A stretch of DNA of 64,000 nt from Hymenobacter aerilatus (GCF_022921095.1 NZ_CP095053.1:3018501-3082500); one strand, 5' to 3'. Positions 36,352 through 45,148 are shown, counted from the stretch's first letter. Numbers and translations: made by a program. Notes: a model not told the origin generated them from the letters alone.

Positions 36352-36424
36352 TGCGGTCAGGGGGAAGAAAAACGCCGTGTTAAAAAATTATGACTTCTGC
36401 GTAACTCGCTTAGTCAGCTTCTAC

Positions 36425-37339
36425 TCAGCTCAGAACTTCCGTAGGCTCTGGGTGCAGACTTAAGGAATTTGCTAAGGCCAGAAAATCGGTCATGAGGCGG
36501 AGTTGTACCGCGTTGCCAGGTAGTTGCAGGCACTCGCGCTGCACCAGTGGCCCATACAAAAACAAGGGCGTGTGCGGACTGATGCGGGCCAGTTCCTCCA
36601 CAAAGCTCTGCACCTGGTCGCGCTCCGGTACCGATGTGAGTACCGTGCATAAGGTATAAGGCTGGTAGGCCTCGCACACCGCTGCCAGCTCCTTCACGGG
36701 TAGGTTTTGGCCCAAGTACAATACATGATGCTGCCGCGCCCGCAAGGCGTAGCTCATAAACAATAACCCCAACTCGTGCAGCTCGCCCTGGGGCAAAAAC
36801 AGCACCCAACGCCGGGCCGCTGTCGGTGCCACGTAGGGTAGGGCATCAATAGCGGCCACCATTTTTTGTCGTATCAGGTTGGCTACCAGATGCTCTTGCG
36901 CCGGATTGATGGTTCCTACCTGCCACATAATTCCTACCCGCCGCAGAAACGGATACAGTACATGCAGCATGGCCTCTTCGAAACCCAGTTGGTCGAGAGC
37001 AGCAGCTATTTGCCGTTGCAACTGGGGCTCGTCCATGGCTACGGCGGCGGCCAGCAGGGCATTCACCTGTGGTAGATAGTCCTGACCCTCCTCGCCGCAC
37101 TGCATCACGGCCTGGCACAGCTCCTGCTCCGAGAGTTGGGCCACGCGCGAAATGCGGTGCCCGCGATTGCACAGCGTAGCCACATTCAACAGGCGGCGCA
37201 GGTCGCTCTCGCAATACGTCCGGATGTTGGTGGAAGTACGCACCGGTCGCAGGATACCATAGCGCTGCTCCCACATCCGAATGGTGTGTGCTTTTATACC
37301 GGAGAGATTCTCCAGGTCGCTGATTGAAAACTTCCCCAC
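36425..37339 (-). CDS. MerR-family regulator with B12-binding domain, CarH/LitR type
   Basis: This 304-residue protein has an N-terminal MerR helix-turn-helix (residues 4-72: ISDLENLSGIKAHTIRMWEQRYGI), then a helical cap and a cobalamin-binding Rossmann domain. The motif Trp-x9-Glu-His is exact (Trp139, Glu149, His150), and ELHELG holds the lower axial ligand His188. In Thermus CarH the same residues (Trp131, Glu141, His142, His177) bind adenosylcobalamin; light breaks the Co-C bond and releases DNA, switching on carotenoid genes. Position beside crtZ, a sigma factor, crtI and crtB supports a light-controlled role. The residue after the Trp is Gln140, where Thermus CarH has the photolysis ligand His132. 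The 3' terminator is clear. Confidence 0.87.
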   Translation of the reverse strand: MGKFSISDLENLSGIKAHTIRMWEQRYGILRPVRTSTNIRTYCESDLRRLLNVATLCNRGHRISRVAQLSEQELCQAVMQCGEEGQDYLPQVNALLAAAVAMDEPQLQRQIAAALDQLGFEEAMLHVLYPFLRRVGIMWQVGTINPAQEHLVANLIRQKMVAAIDALPYVAPTAARRWVLFLPQGELHELGLLFMSYALRARQHHVLYLGQNLPVKELAAVCEAYQPYTLCTVLTSVPERDQVQSFVEELARISPHTPLFLYGPLVQRECLQLPGNAVQLRLMTDFLALANSLSLHPEPTEVLS

Positions 37340-37343
37340 GACT

Positions 37344-37467
37344 GTTTCTAATTAATAATTACGAATTGATAATTATTAATTTTTATTCTATTATTTGTTC
37401 GTTCTGCAATGTATTAACCTTGTACACCAGCAAAGGTTTTAATTACTAATTATTCATTAATAATTAC
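37344..37467. repeat. AT-rich repeat between crtZ and carH-like gene
   Basis: The stretch contains AATTAATAATTACGAATTG near 37350-37368 and TTTTAATTACTAATTA at about 37437-37452, which is identical over 16 bases to the rsmH-ftsL spacer. The crtZ stop and the last codons (Val-Ile-Ile-Asn-Glu) are inside it. The carH-like gene promoter must lie here too; AACCTTTG on the minus strand near 37430-37437 is one mismatch from TAnnTTTG. Confidence 0.5.
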
Positions 37468-37929
37468 CTTCTTCCGTTGACGCGCCATCTCCAAGTATTT
37501 TGGCGACACCCACAATAGGCCAAATTCCACGGAGCCGTCGCGGCCGGTGGTTTTGTGATGCATTTTGTGAGCCATATTCAGCGCCCGCAAGTAGGTGTTT
37601 TGTGACTTGCGCCAAAACCGCAGGCGACCGTGAATCAGCACGTCGTGCACGAAAAAATACACGGTGCCGTAGACTGCAATGCCTACTCCTACCCAAAACC
37701 ACCACCGCTGGCCGTTGTCGCCGGTGATGATGAGCGCCGCCGACAGGCCACCGTAGAGCAGAAAGAACAGGTCGTTGTGTTCAAAGGGGCGTGGGCTGGG
37801 CCGCACGTGGTGCGAGCGGTGCAAAAACCACAAGGGTCCGTGCTGCACAAATTTGTGCATGAACCACGCCCAAAACTCCATTCCCAAGAAAGTAGCTGTC
37901 GTTACGGCCACGGCTGCCAGCGTTGTCAT
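37450..37929 (-). CDS. crtZ: Beta-carotene hydroxylase, CrtZ type
   Basis: This 159-residue membrane di-iron hydroxylase adds 3-hydroxyl groups to beta-ionone rings. Four His boxes are visible: HKFVQH (near residue 25), HRSHH (near 37), HDVLIH (near 95) and HKMHH (near 119). Two to four hydrophobic helices surround them. This is the standard bacterial CrtZ length. Together with CrtW it would give hydroxy-keto carotenoids. The last five residues derive from an AT-rich repeat. It heads the pigment region on the minus strand and precedes the carH-like gene. Confidence 0.93.
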   Translation of the reverse strand: MTTLAAVAVTTATFLGMEFWAWFMHKFVQHGPLWFLHRSHHVRPSPRPFEHNDLFFLLYGGLSAALIITGDNGQRWWFWVGVGIAVYGTVYFFVHDVLIHGRLRFWRKSQNTYLRALNMAHKMHHKTTGRDGSVEFGLLWVSPKYLEMARQRKKVIINE

Positions 37930-38048
37930 AAGGGGGTAACTTGCTTCGTGAGCGTTTGTTTTGAGCAGTTTTGCTTACCCTGGCAAAAGTACAGTGCTTC
38001 GGCTAGTGTTCTGCTTGCTATTTTGCCTTGTCAAGAAAAAAGAGCCGC

Positions 38049-38861
38049 TTAGTTTTCCCAGTTTATTTTCTCCCGATTTAAAAAAGCTGCAATGCCCCGG
38101 CGGCAGTCTAGGGAGCCGCGGGCCTCGGCGTTGAGTTGCGCTACGTAGCGCAGGCTGTCCTCCAGCGGCATTTCGGGGAGGCGGGACAGCATCTCTTTGG
38201 TCATTTCCATGCTTTGCGCCGAATTCTCGACGCACAGGCGGCGAGCAAATTGCTCTACCTGCTCATCTAGCTCCTGTGCCGGGGCCAAAAAGCTGACCAG
38301 TCCTACCTCCTGCGCCCGCGCAGCAGAAATGGCATCCCCGGTCAGTAGCAGTTGCTTGGCGTGGCTCTCGCCTACCTTGCGCAATAGAAACACGCTCACA
38401 ATGGCGGGCAGAAAGCCTATTTTCACCTCGGTGTAGCCAAACCGGGCTTCGGGCACGGCAAAGGCAAAGTCGCAGACGGTTACTAGGCCGCAGCCACCGG
38501 CCAGCGCGTGGCCCTGCACCTGCGCAATAACTACCTTATTAAGCGTATAGATCTGGTGAAACAGCTGCATGAGGTGGGTGCTGTCGGCTAGATTATCGGT
38601 GTAGCCGAAGCCTTGCAGCTCCTGGATGTAGGCCAAGTCGGCGCCGGCGCAAAACACGTTGCCCGCAGCCCGCAGTACAATCACTTTGCAGTTTTCGTCT
38701 TCCTCGGCGGTGTCAAACGCCAGCTTCAGCTCAGTTACCATCTCAGCACTGAGGGCGTTGCGCTTCTCCGGCCGGTTCAGGGTGATATAGCCGATGGCCT
38801 CGCGGCACTCGTACTGAATATAGCGCAAGGCTTCCAGCTCCTCGGTAAGTATAGTATCCAT
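38049..38861 (-). CDS. Enoyl-CoA hydratase/isomerase family protein
   Basis: This 270-residue crotonase-fold enzyme probably hydrates or isomerises an acyl-CoA in the cytosol. GYITLNRPEKRNALSAEMV (about residues 23-41), the oxyanion-hole motif NVFCAGADLAYIQEL (about 71-85) and HALAGGCGLVTVCDFAFA (about 117-134) are conserved. TEVKIGFLPAIVSVFLLRKVGE resembles methylglutaconyl-CoA hydratases, but I cannot fix the substrate. ATG at 38861 was chosen because the family N terminus starts there; the reading upstream to 39077 overlaps comEC and is not conserved. Confidence 0.9.
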   Translation of the reverse strand: MDTILTEELEALRYIQYECREAIGYITLNRPEKRNALSAEMVTELKLAFDTAEEDENCKVIVLRAAGNVFCAGADLAYIQELQGFGYTDNLADSTHLMQLFHQIYTLNKVVIAQVQGHALAGGCGLVTVCDFAFAVPEARFGYTEVKIGFLPAIVSVFLLRKVGESHAKQLLLTGDAISAARAQEVGLVSFLAPAQELDEQVEQFARRLCVENSAQSMEMTKEMLSRLPEMPLEDSLRYVAQLNAEARGSLDCRRGIAAFLNREKINWEN

Positions 38862-39036
38862 GGCAGGCGGGGCTAAGCTAGTGAAAGAGCGGCCGTCCAC
38901 CTGACGCATTACAGGCTCGACTGCTCCGAAATTCGCAGGGCAGTAAAACCAAACGTAACGAAAAGAAGGCAACCGTGAAACTATATAGCGCAAGTCAGAT
39001 AGCCTGGGTTGCGCGGTAGCTAGCCTACCCCTCTTT

Positions 39037-41274
39037 TCAAGGAAGCTGAACAGTATAGGCGCCCTGAGCCGTAACATCGTGTGGCCGGAAACCGGCGGCC
39101 CGCAGCACCGAGTCCTGCCGCGCTACGTACCATGACCGGCACGACGAATCGAACACCACCTGCGCTTGCCGGCCAAACACGGCGGCCAACACCTCGGGCG
39201 CTACGCGGGCATTACGGCGCAGCACCACCACGTCTACCGGTTGCGGCCGGGTAGCGCTGCTCAACTTGCCCGACACAAAAGCCAAGCGCACGCCCCGCCA
39301 CACGCTCAGCACTAGATTTTTGTCGGCCGCTACGGCCGGTACTGGTGCCCCGCGCCAGCCGGGGTGGTAGGCAACCTGACGCGCCTCACGCTGGATGATG
39401 CCGGGCACGATGCGGTAGGTGCGCTCGGTTTCGGTGAGGGGCAGGGAATCAGAGGTGATGATGGTAGCCGCCGCGCCTTGCCAGAAACCTACCACCGAGC
39501 GGCGCGGAATACTGTAGATGATTAGACGCTCATCCGGGGCGAGTTCGTGAGCCGCCCACACGCGGTTGCCAGCAAATACGCCCAGCAAAGCACAGGCAAT
39601 GCCCAGCCACGCCAGCCGCCGCGCGGCAAAAAAGATGAGTAACGTCAGAATCACCGCAAAAATCAGCCACGCTTGCAACGCCGTGATGTGAATGCCCGCG
39701 ATGAGGGCGCCGGGTAGGGCACGGCCAATCCAGAAGATGTACTCGTTGAAGAACCAGATCATCCACTCAAACACCCACGCCACCGCGCGTGGCACCCAGT
39801 CCAGCGCCGGCGCGGCGGCGGGTAGGGCTAGTGCCAGCAAGGAAGTCAACCCCTTCACCACCAGCAGCACAATGCCCACGTACACCGCACCCGAGGAAAT
39901 AGGCACCGCAATCAGGTTAGACAGCAGAAAGCTGAGCGGAAACTGATGAAAATAAAATAGCCCCAGCGGAAACGTAGCCACCTGCGCTGCCAGTGAAAGG
40001 GCCGTAGCCTGCCAGGTGGCGTCGAGTAATCGGCCTGCGCCACGCCACGCTTTTTGCTGCCACTGCGGCTGCCAGGGCCGCAGATGGCTCAGTGCCCAGT
40101 CGCGCAAATCGAACCACCCGGCAATGCGTGACTGCAAATACACAATGCTGAGCACAGCCAGAAACGACAGCTGAAAGCCTACATCCACCAGCAGGTAGGG
40201 ATTGTAGCAGAGCAACACAAAGGCCGCCAACGCCAGCGTGTTATACATGCTGCTTTGCCGGTCCAATGCTCGCGCCACAATGATGAAGGAGAACATCACC
40301 GCCGCCCGCAGCACCGATGCCGATAGGCCCGTCAGGAAGGCGTAACTCCAGATAACAGCCAAGCCCAGCAGCGCCGATACCAGCCGAAAAAACGGCCCAC
40401 GCCTACCCGGAACCAATGTCAGCAACCACGATACGGCCCCAAACAGCAACCCTACCTGCAACCCCGACACGGCCATGATGTGCGTGGTGCCCGTGTTGGC
40501 GTAGGCCTGTTGGGTTTGCTGATCCACGTCATCCTTGATACCCAGCACCAGCGCCGCCGCCAGGGCGTATTCGCGCTTACTGTGCACGTACTGTTTGAAT
40601 ACGCCTTCAATGGCGCGGGCGGCGCGCAAGCTCACAGCCACCAACGCATTAGGCGGCGCCACGTCCGTTTTCAGGTACTGATCGGTGTGCACGAACTGCT
40701 GATGATATACCTGATGGTAGGCTAGGTAGCGGCGGTAGTCAAACTCGCCAGGGTTGAGAGGAGCCTTGCTGGGCGAGGGCGCTCCGCGCACCAGCCACAC
40801 GTCGCCGTAGCGCGGCAGGGCCACTTCCCTACCCTGCTCTGTGCGCGGAACCGAGACCCGAATACCGCCCGTGGCCGGCCGCCACTGCCCCGCCACCCGC
40901 ACCGCCTGCACACGCACGGTAGTAGCATAGGTAGAGGGCCGCACCACAGCGGGCTCATCCACTACAGCCCGGTAAAACTCAATGTGGTTACCGAAGCGGT
41001 AGAGATGGTCAGCACGGCGCGACTCGGTGGCGTGCTGCGTGAGCGTGAGGCCGGCCACGTACAGCACCACCAGCGCTAGCAAACCCGCCGCATCGGTAGG
41101 GCCGGGGGTAGGCTGACGAGCCGCCCAAATCTGAAATACGATGTAACTGAAAACCAGCGCTAACAACAGCCACTGCAACGCCGGCAATGCGGCGCCCACA
41201 TATAAGTACGTGAGAATACCAGCCGCCAACGCCAACGTTAGGCGCACGAAGGCAACAGGAGCCCAATGCAGCAT
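39037..41274 (-). CDS. comEC: ComEC/Rec2-family DNA uptake channel
   Basis: This 745-residue polytopic protein forms the inner-membrane channel for single-stranded DNA uptake. The N-terminal part has an OB-like DUF4131 domain between early membrane segments (about residues 95-200: RYGDVWLVRGAPSPSKAPLNPGEFDYRRYL-type pattern). The competence domain (about 235-520) holds TGTTHIMAVSGLQVGLLF and NPYLLVDVGFQLSFLAVLSIVYL. The C-terminal soluble part (about 575-745) lacks the HxHxDH metallo-hydrolase motif seen in longer ComEC proteins. ATG at 41274 precedes the first helix. Other competence genes are not in the window. Confidence 0.92.
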   Translation of the reverse strand: MLHWAPVAFVRLTLALAAGILTYLYVGAALPALQWLLLALVFSYIVFQIWAARQPTPGPTDAAGLLALVVLYVAGLTLTQHATESRRADHLYRFGNHIEFYRAVVDEPAVVRPSTYATTVRVQAVRVAGQWRPATGGIRVSVPRTEQGREVALPRYGDVWLVRGAPSPSKAPLNPGEFDYRRYLAYHQVYHQQFVHTDQYLKTDVAPPNALVAVSLRAARAIEGVFKQYVHSKREYALAAALVLGIKDDVDQQTQQAYANTGTTHIMAVSGLQVGLLFGAVSWLLTLVPGRRGPFFRLVSALLGLAVIWSYAFLTGLSASVLRAAVMFSFIIVARALDRQSSMYNTLALAAFVLLCYNPYLLVDVGFQLSFLAVLSIVYLQSRIAGWFDLRDWALSHLRPWQPQWQQKAWRGAGRLLDATWQATALSLAAQVATFPLGLFYFHQFPLSFLLSNLIAVPISSGAVYVGIVLLVVKGLTSLLALALPAAAPALDWVPRAVAWVFEWMIWFFNEYIFWIGRALPGALIAGIHITALQAWLIFAVILTLLIFFAARRLAWLGIACALLGVFAGNRVWAAHELAPDERLIIYSIPRRSVVGFWQGAAATIITSDSLPLTETERTYRIVPGIIQREARQVAYHPGWRGAPVPAVAADKNLVLSVWRGVRLAFVSGKLSSATRPQPVDVVVLRRNARVAPEVLAAVFGRQAQVVFDSSCRSWYVARQDSVLRAAGFRPHDVTAQGAYTVQLP

Positions 41275-41365
41275 ATAACACGCAGGATAAAGTGAGTAGA
41301 AAATCGATTACATAATCCGATAGGACGCTAGCTATTGTATAAAAAATATGCCATTCAACAAGCAA

Positions 41366-41410
41366 ACGAGGAATCTGAGGCAGCAATAGCCGCAACCTCA
41401 GATTCCTCGT
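41366..41410 (-). terminator. Terminator upstream of comEC, after the GNAT gene
   Basis: A perfect 15-bp stem ACGAGGAATCTGAGG (41366-41380) pairs with 41396-41410 around a 15-base loop. It separates the GNAT gene from comEC on the minus strand. Confidence 0.75.
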
Positions 41411-41438
41411 CTTTGCCTATGCACAGCATAACGCGCGG

Positions 41439-41870
41439 TTATTTCCGCAATTCCATTTTGTAGTGCTCAATGTCGCATTCCGAGAACTGTTCGCCTACCT
41501 TCTCAAACCCGTGCCGCTCGTAGAAGCGTACGGCCGGCAGTTGGGAATGCAGGTACACCGTAGCGTTAGGATGAGCCGCTTGTACATCGTGCAGCACGGC
41601 GCGCAACAAGGTGGCACCGGCCTCTTGGTTGCGGTAGCTGGCCAACACGGCAAAGCGTTCCAGTTTCACGCCCTTATCTGTGGGGCGCCAGCGGGCGGCG
41701 CCGCAGGGCGTGCCGTCGGCCGATGTAGCTAGGTAGTGGGTAGCGTCGGAGCGGTCGTGCTCGTCGTACTCGGCATCGGGCGGTACGCCCTGGCCTTGCA
41801 CAAACACAATTTCGCGGATGTTGAGTGCCGCGGCTATATCTTCGGGAGTAGTGACTTGTTGGGCGGTCAT
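41439..41870 (-). CDS. GNAT family N-acetyltransferase
   Basis: This 143-residue acetyl-CoA-dependent acyltransferase has the GNAT core: KLERFAVLASYRNQEAGATLLRAVLHD (acetyl-CoA loop, about residues 71-97) and LHSQLPAVRFYERHGFEKVGEQF (about 106-128). It resembles the YjcF/ElaA-type small GNATs of unknown substrate. ATG at 41870 starts at MTAQQVTTPEDI, giving the usual length; codons upstream to 41969 are not conserved. It is about 100 bases downstream of phoH and is ended by a clear terminator. Confidence 0.88.
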   Translation of the reverse strand: MTAQQVTTPEDIAAALNIREIVFVQGQGVPPDAEYDEHDRSDATHYLATSADGTPCGAARWRPTDKGVKLERFAVLASYRNQEAGATLLRAVLHDVQAAHPNATVYLHSQLPAVRFYERHGFEKVGEQFSECDIEHYKMELRK

Positions 41871-41972
41871 AGAGGGATGGGAAGGTGAAACGATAAACAG
41901 CAAATAAACGGGTTCTTGCAAAGAAAAAGCGGCCAGAACTAATCCGGCCGCTTTTCTCTGCAAAAGCATTCT

Positions 41973-43091
41973 TTACAACTGCTGTTCGTGGTTCACAGGT
42001 AAGTCCTGCATGCCGTCGTCCTCAGGGCGGGCGTCGGGGTGGCGGGCTGGGTCAGCGGTTTCCCGTGCGAAGCGGGGCTGGCCGTTGCGGGGCGTGTACT
42101 CGCGCGGTGGGCGGTTGGCCTGCTCGCGCTGCTGCTGCACGTCGAACTTGTCGTAGGCCTGCACGATTTCCTTCACCAGTTTGTGGCGCACTACGTCGTC
42201 GGCACTCATCTCCACAAAGCCGATGCCCTGCACACCTTTTAGGATATCCAAGGCCTGCATCAGCCCCGATTTCTGCTTGGTGGGTAGGTCAATCTGGCTC
42301 CGGTCGCCGTTCACCATTACCTTGGCCGAGGGCCCCATACGGGTCAGGAACATTTTCAGCTGCGAGGGCGTGGTGTTTTGGGCCTCGTCCAGCAGCACAA
42401 AGGCATTGTTGAGCGTACGGCCGCGCATGTAGGCCAGCGGGGCAATTTCGATGATTTTGTTTTCCTGGTAGAACTTCAGCTTTTCGGGCGCAATCATGTC
42501 CTCCAGGGCATCGTAGATCGGGCGCAGGTAGGGGTCTACCTTCTCCTTCATATCGCCGGGTAGAAAGCCCAGGCTTTCGCCGGCCTCCACCACAGGGCGC
42601 GAAATGATGATCTTCTTGACCTCTTTATTCTTGAGCGCCCGCACCGCCAGCGCCACCGATACATAAGTTTTGCCCGTACCGGCCGGCCCCAGCGCAAAGG
42701 TCAGGTCGTGCTTCATTACCGTATCCACCAGCTTCTGCTGGTTGGGCGTTTTGGCTTTGATAACACCTCCTTTAGCCCCAAACACAATCACGTCGGCAAT
42801 GGGCGCCGTGGCCATGATGCGCTCCTGCTGCTCGTCGTCTACAGCCCCAATATATTCGGTCACGGTGCGGTCCGTAATCTGGCCGTATTGGTGGTAGTGC
42901 TCAATGAGTCCCGATAGGATTTCGTTGATGCGGGTAATCACGGGCGTTTGGCCCTGAATCTTAATTTCGTTGCCGCGGGAAATGATTTTACTACCCGGAA
43001 AGGCAGCCGCGAGTTGACGGATATTCTGGTTGTCGGGCCCCAAGAAATCAATCAGGGACACGTTTTCGAGCGTGATGACTTTCTCGACCAA
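41973..43091 (-). CDS. PhoH family ATPase
   Basis: This roughly 372-residue protein has an N-terminal KH-like/SAM region (about 1-80) and a C-terminal PhoH P-loop domain. The Walker A ALGPAGTGKTYVSVALAVRAL is central, followed by EAGESLGFLPGDMKEKVDPYLRPIYDAL, Walker B FVLLDEAQNTTPSQLKMFLTR and GDRSQIDLP. It probably takes part in RNA metabolism. The C-terminal tail (about 325-372) is basic and disordered. The start is uncertain: TTG at 43091 gives LVEKVITLENVSLIDFLG, matching the family N terminus; a GTG at 43151 is the longest reading. Confidence 0.93.
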   Translation of the reverse strand: MVEKVITLENVSLIDFLGPDNQNIRQLAAAFPGSKIISRGNEIKIQGQTPVITRINEILSGLIEHYHQYGQITDRTVTEYIGAVDDEQQERIMATAPIADVIVFGAKGGVIKAKTPNQQKLVDTVMKHDLTFALGPAGTGKTYVSVALAVRALKNKEVKKIIISRPVVEAGESLGFLPGDMKEKVDPYLRPIYDALEDMIAPEKLKFYQENKIIEIAPLAYMRGRTLNNAFVLLDEAQNTTPSQLKMFLTRMGPSAKVMVNGDRSQIDLPTKQKSGLMQALDILKGVQGIGFVEMSADDVVRHKLVKEIVQAYDKFDVQQQREQANRPPREYTPRNGQPRFARETADPARHPDARPEDDGMQDLPVNHEQQL

Positions 43092-43218
43092 ATCAGGAAT
43101 TTTTAAAGGGATGGGAATACATGAAAAGCAATATCGGCTGTCGGTTTCCACCGAAAAGGCCTACTTTTGCCGCCCCCGCAGGGGCTAAGCAATAGTACGA
43201 ATAACTCAGGATTTAGGC

Positions 43219-44013
43219 ATGGGGTTGATTACGTTTCTGTCTGACTTCGGCTACCGTGACCATTACGTGGCGGCGGTGAAGGCGCGGATGCTGCAGCTAG
43301 CCCCCACACAGGCGGTGCTCGACATCAGCCACGCCATTGAACCCTTTAACATCGCGCACGCCGTTCACGTTCTCCAATCGGTGTTTCGGGATTTCCCGAC
43401 AGGCACGGTGCACCTCATCGGCGTCAACGATTTGGGTAGCGCACAGCCCGCCTGGCACGCTGCCAGCTATGAGGGACACTACTTTGTGGTAGCCGACAAC
43501 GGCATTCTATCGCTGCTCACCGAAGGCCGCCCCGAGGAAGTGGTGCGCCTGCAAGCCATAACTCCTACCCCCTCCCCTACCCGCGACATCCTAGCGCCAG
43601 CGGCCGTGCACCTGGCACAGGGCGGGCAACTCGCCGACCTCGGGCAGGAAACCGCCACGTTCCGCTCGTTGGTAAACCGGCAGCTGCGCCTGCAAGATCA
43701 CCGCATTACGGGGCACGTGGTACACGTCGACCACTACGGCAACCTGATTACCGACATCACACGCACAGCTGTGGAGGCCGTAGGACACGGCCGCGTGGGC
43801 ACCGTCCGCTTTGCCCGCGAGAGCGTGCAAGAGTTGCACCTACATTACCAAGCAGCTCCGCCCGGCGATGTAGCGTGCATATTCAACAGTCAGGATCAGC
43901 TTTGCATTGGTATCAATCAGGGCAATGCGGCCGAGTTGCTAGGTCTGTATTTCGACTCACAAATAGAGGTTCACTTCCCATCGGAAGTTTCTATCCCGGA
44001 GCTAAAAGTCTAA
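43219..44013 (+). CDS. SAM hydroxide adenosyltransferase (DUF62 family)
   Basis: This 264-residue protein is related to fluorinase and chlorinase but is expected to use hydroxide, cleaving S-adenosylmethionine to adenosine and methionine. ITFLSDFGYRDHYVAAVKARML (residues 4-25), LDISHAIEPFNIAHAVHVL, GVNDLGSAQPAWHAASYEG and FVVADNGILSLL are signatures of the N-terminal domain. GHVVHVDHYGNLITDI starts the C-terminal barrel with the Asp-x-His/Asn motif. It diverges from phoH. Function in the cell is not well understood. Confidence 0.9.
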   Translation: MGLITFLSDFGYRDHYVAAVKARMLQLAPTQAVLDISHAIEPFNIAHAVHVLQSVFRDFPTGTVHLIGVNDLGSAQPAWHAASYEGHYFVVADNGILSLLTEGRPEEVVRLQAITPTPSPTRDILAPAAVHLAQGGQLADLGQETATFRSLVNRQLRLQDHRITGHVVHVDHYGNLITDITRTAVEAVGHGRVGTVRFARESVQELHLHYQAAPPGDVACIFNSQDQLCIGINQGNAAELLGLYFDSQIEVHFPSEVSIPELKV

Positions 44014-44190
44014 TTTCTGACTAGAAATGATCTTTTTTATTTATTTTTATATTATGTTAACTAGGAATGATTGACAAAAGGTTGACGCTCTAGCTTAAGA
44101 AATGAGACTATACCCTACCCCGTCGAAACCCGCAGCAGGTAGGCTTGTTACTTGTCTTCACCCTAATAACAGCTGCTGGCTTCCTTTTTT

Positions 44191-44727
44191 ATGACCACAG
44201 ACTATTTCGAGTTTTATCATCTCCCCGAGAGCTTCCTGCCTAGTGAAGCCGATATCAAGCGCCAGTATTACGCGCTCAGCCGCGAGTATCACCCCGATTT
44301 CCACGCCACCGCACCACCCGAGCGCCAACAGGAAATCCTGCGTCTGGCTACACTTAACACCAATGCCTACCGTACCCTCTCCGACCCTGACGCGCGCATG
44401 GCTTATATTTTAGGTCGTCACGGACTCTTAGAAGAGGGTAAACAGGAGCTACCACCAGATTTTTTGATGGAAGTGATGGAGCTAAATGAGCAGCTAATGG
44501 AGCTGGAATTTGACCCTGACCAAGCAGTGGTAGAGCGCGTAGAAAACGAGGTTAATAACTTGAATGACACGCTGGAAGCAGGTATTGAGCCCGTGCTGAT
44601 TGGGTACGCTCAACTACCCGCCGATACCCGCCCGCAAGCCCTGCAGCAAATCCGCACGTATTATCTGAAACGACGCTACCTCTTGCGTATTCGAGAAAGT
44701 CTCGCTAAGTTTGCCACCCGTTCGTGA
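44191..44727 (+). CDS. hscB: Fe-S cluster co-chaperone HscB
   Basis: This 178-residue J-domain protein stimulates HscA during transfer of Fe-S clusters from IscU. The N-terminal J domain (residues 1-75) starts DYFEFYHLPESFLPSEADIKRQYY and has REYHPDFH, where the HPD motif is intact. The C-terminal domain (about 85-170) has the three-helix IscU-binding bundle (PDFLMEVMELNEQLMEL). ATG at 44191. The gene stands alone, 27 bases before tRNA-Leu on the same strand. Confidence 0.92.
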   Translation: MTTDYFEFYHLPESFLPSEADIKRQYYALSREYHPDFHATAPPERQQEILRLATLNTNAYRTLSDPDARMAYILGRHGLLEEGKQELPPDFLMEVMELNEQLMELEFDPDQAVVERVENEVNNLNDTLEAGIEPVLIGYAQLPADTRPQALQQIRTYYLKRRYLLRIRESLAKFATRS

Positions 44728-44754
44728 GTTACCGACCCGAACGGTTGTTCAGAA

Positions 44755-44836
44755 GCCCAGATGGCGGAATCGGTAGACGCGTTGGTCTCAAACACCAATA
44801 CCGCAAGGTGTGCCGGTTCGACCCCGGCTCTGGGTA
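44755..44836 (+). tRNA. tRNA-Leu (anticodon CAA)
   Basis: The acceptor stem GCCCAGA pairs with TCTGGGT. The D arm has GGCGGAATCGGTAGACGC. The anticodon stem TTGGT/ACCAA encloses the loop CTCAAAC with CAA. A long variable arm (class II) follows, and the T arm is GCCGG-TTCGACC-CCGGC. No CCA is encoded. It reads UUG codons. Confidence 0.95.
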
Positions 44837-44863
44837 CTTTTAGCTGTTAAATCAGCGCCTATT

Positions 44864-44911
44864 GGCCAGAAAGCGGCCTTTCCAGCTCATTGGAAGGGTC
44901 TCTTTCTGGCC
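44864..44911 (+). terminator. Terminator after tRNA-Leu
   Basis: Stem GGCCAGAAAG (44864-44873) pairs with CTTTCTGGCC (44902-44911), and an inner CCTTTCC/GGAAGG segment pairs too. TTTTCTGTTTT follows. The bases up to the IS element at 45149 hold no gene I can support. Confidence 0.75.
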
Positions 44912-45148
44912 TTTTCTGTTTTCGTCGCTTAGCAAATGAAATATTCGATAAAAGTGAAGAGTCTTTGGCCAACTCATCTTGATTAGGACTTACGCACTTG
45001 TCGGTACCTTGAGAGTTGCCTGGCAAACTCAGCAAACTACTTACCAGGCTCAGCAGCAATGGCGTCCTACCTGCGGCAAATTTTAGCCAAACACACTCAT
45101 TCCTAACTTATTGCCCCCGATTTTGCGTATCGCCCTCCTAATTAATTT

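Noticed and set aside
38862..39077. Extended N terminus of the enoyl-CoA hydratase
   Set aside because: It overlaps the comEC 3' end and lacks conserved residues; family alignment starts near the ATG at 38861.
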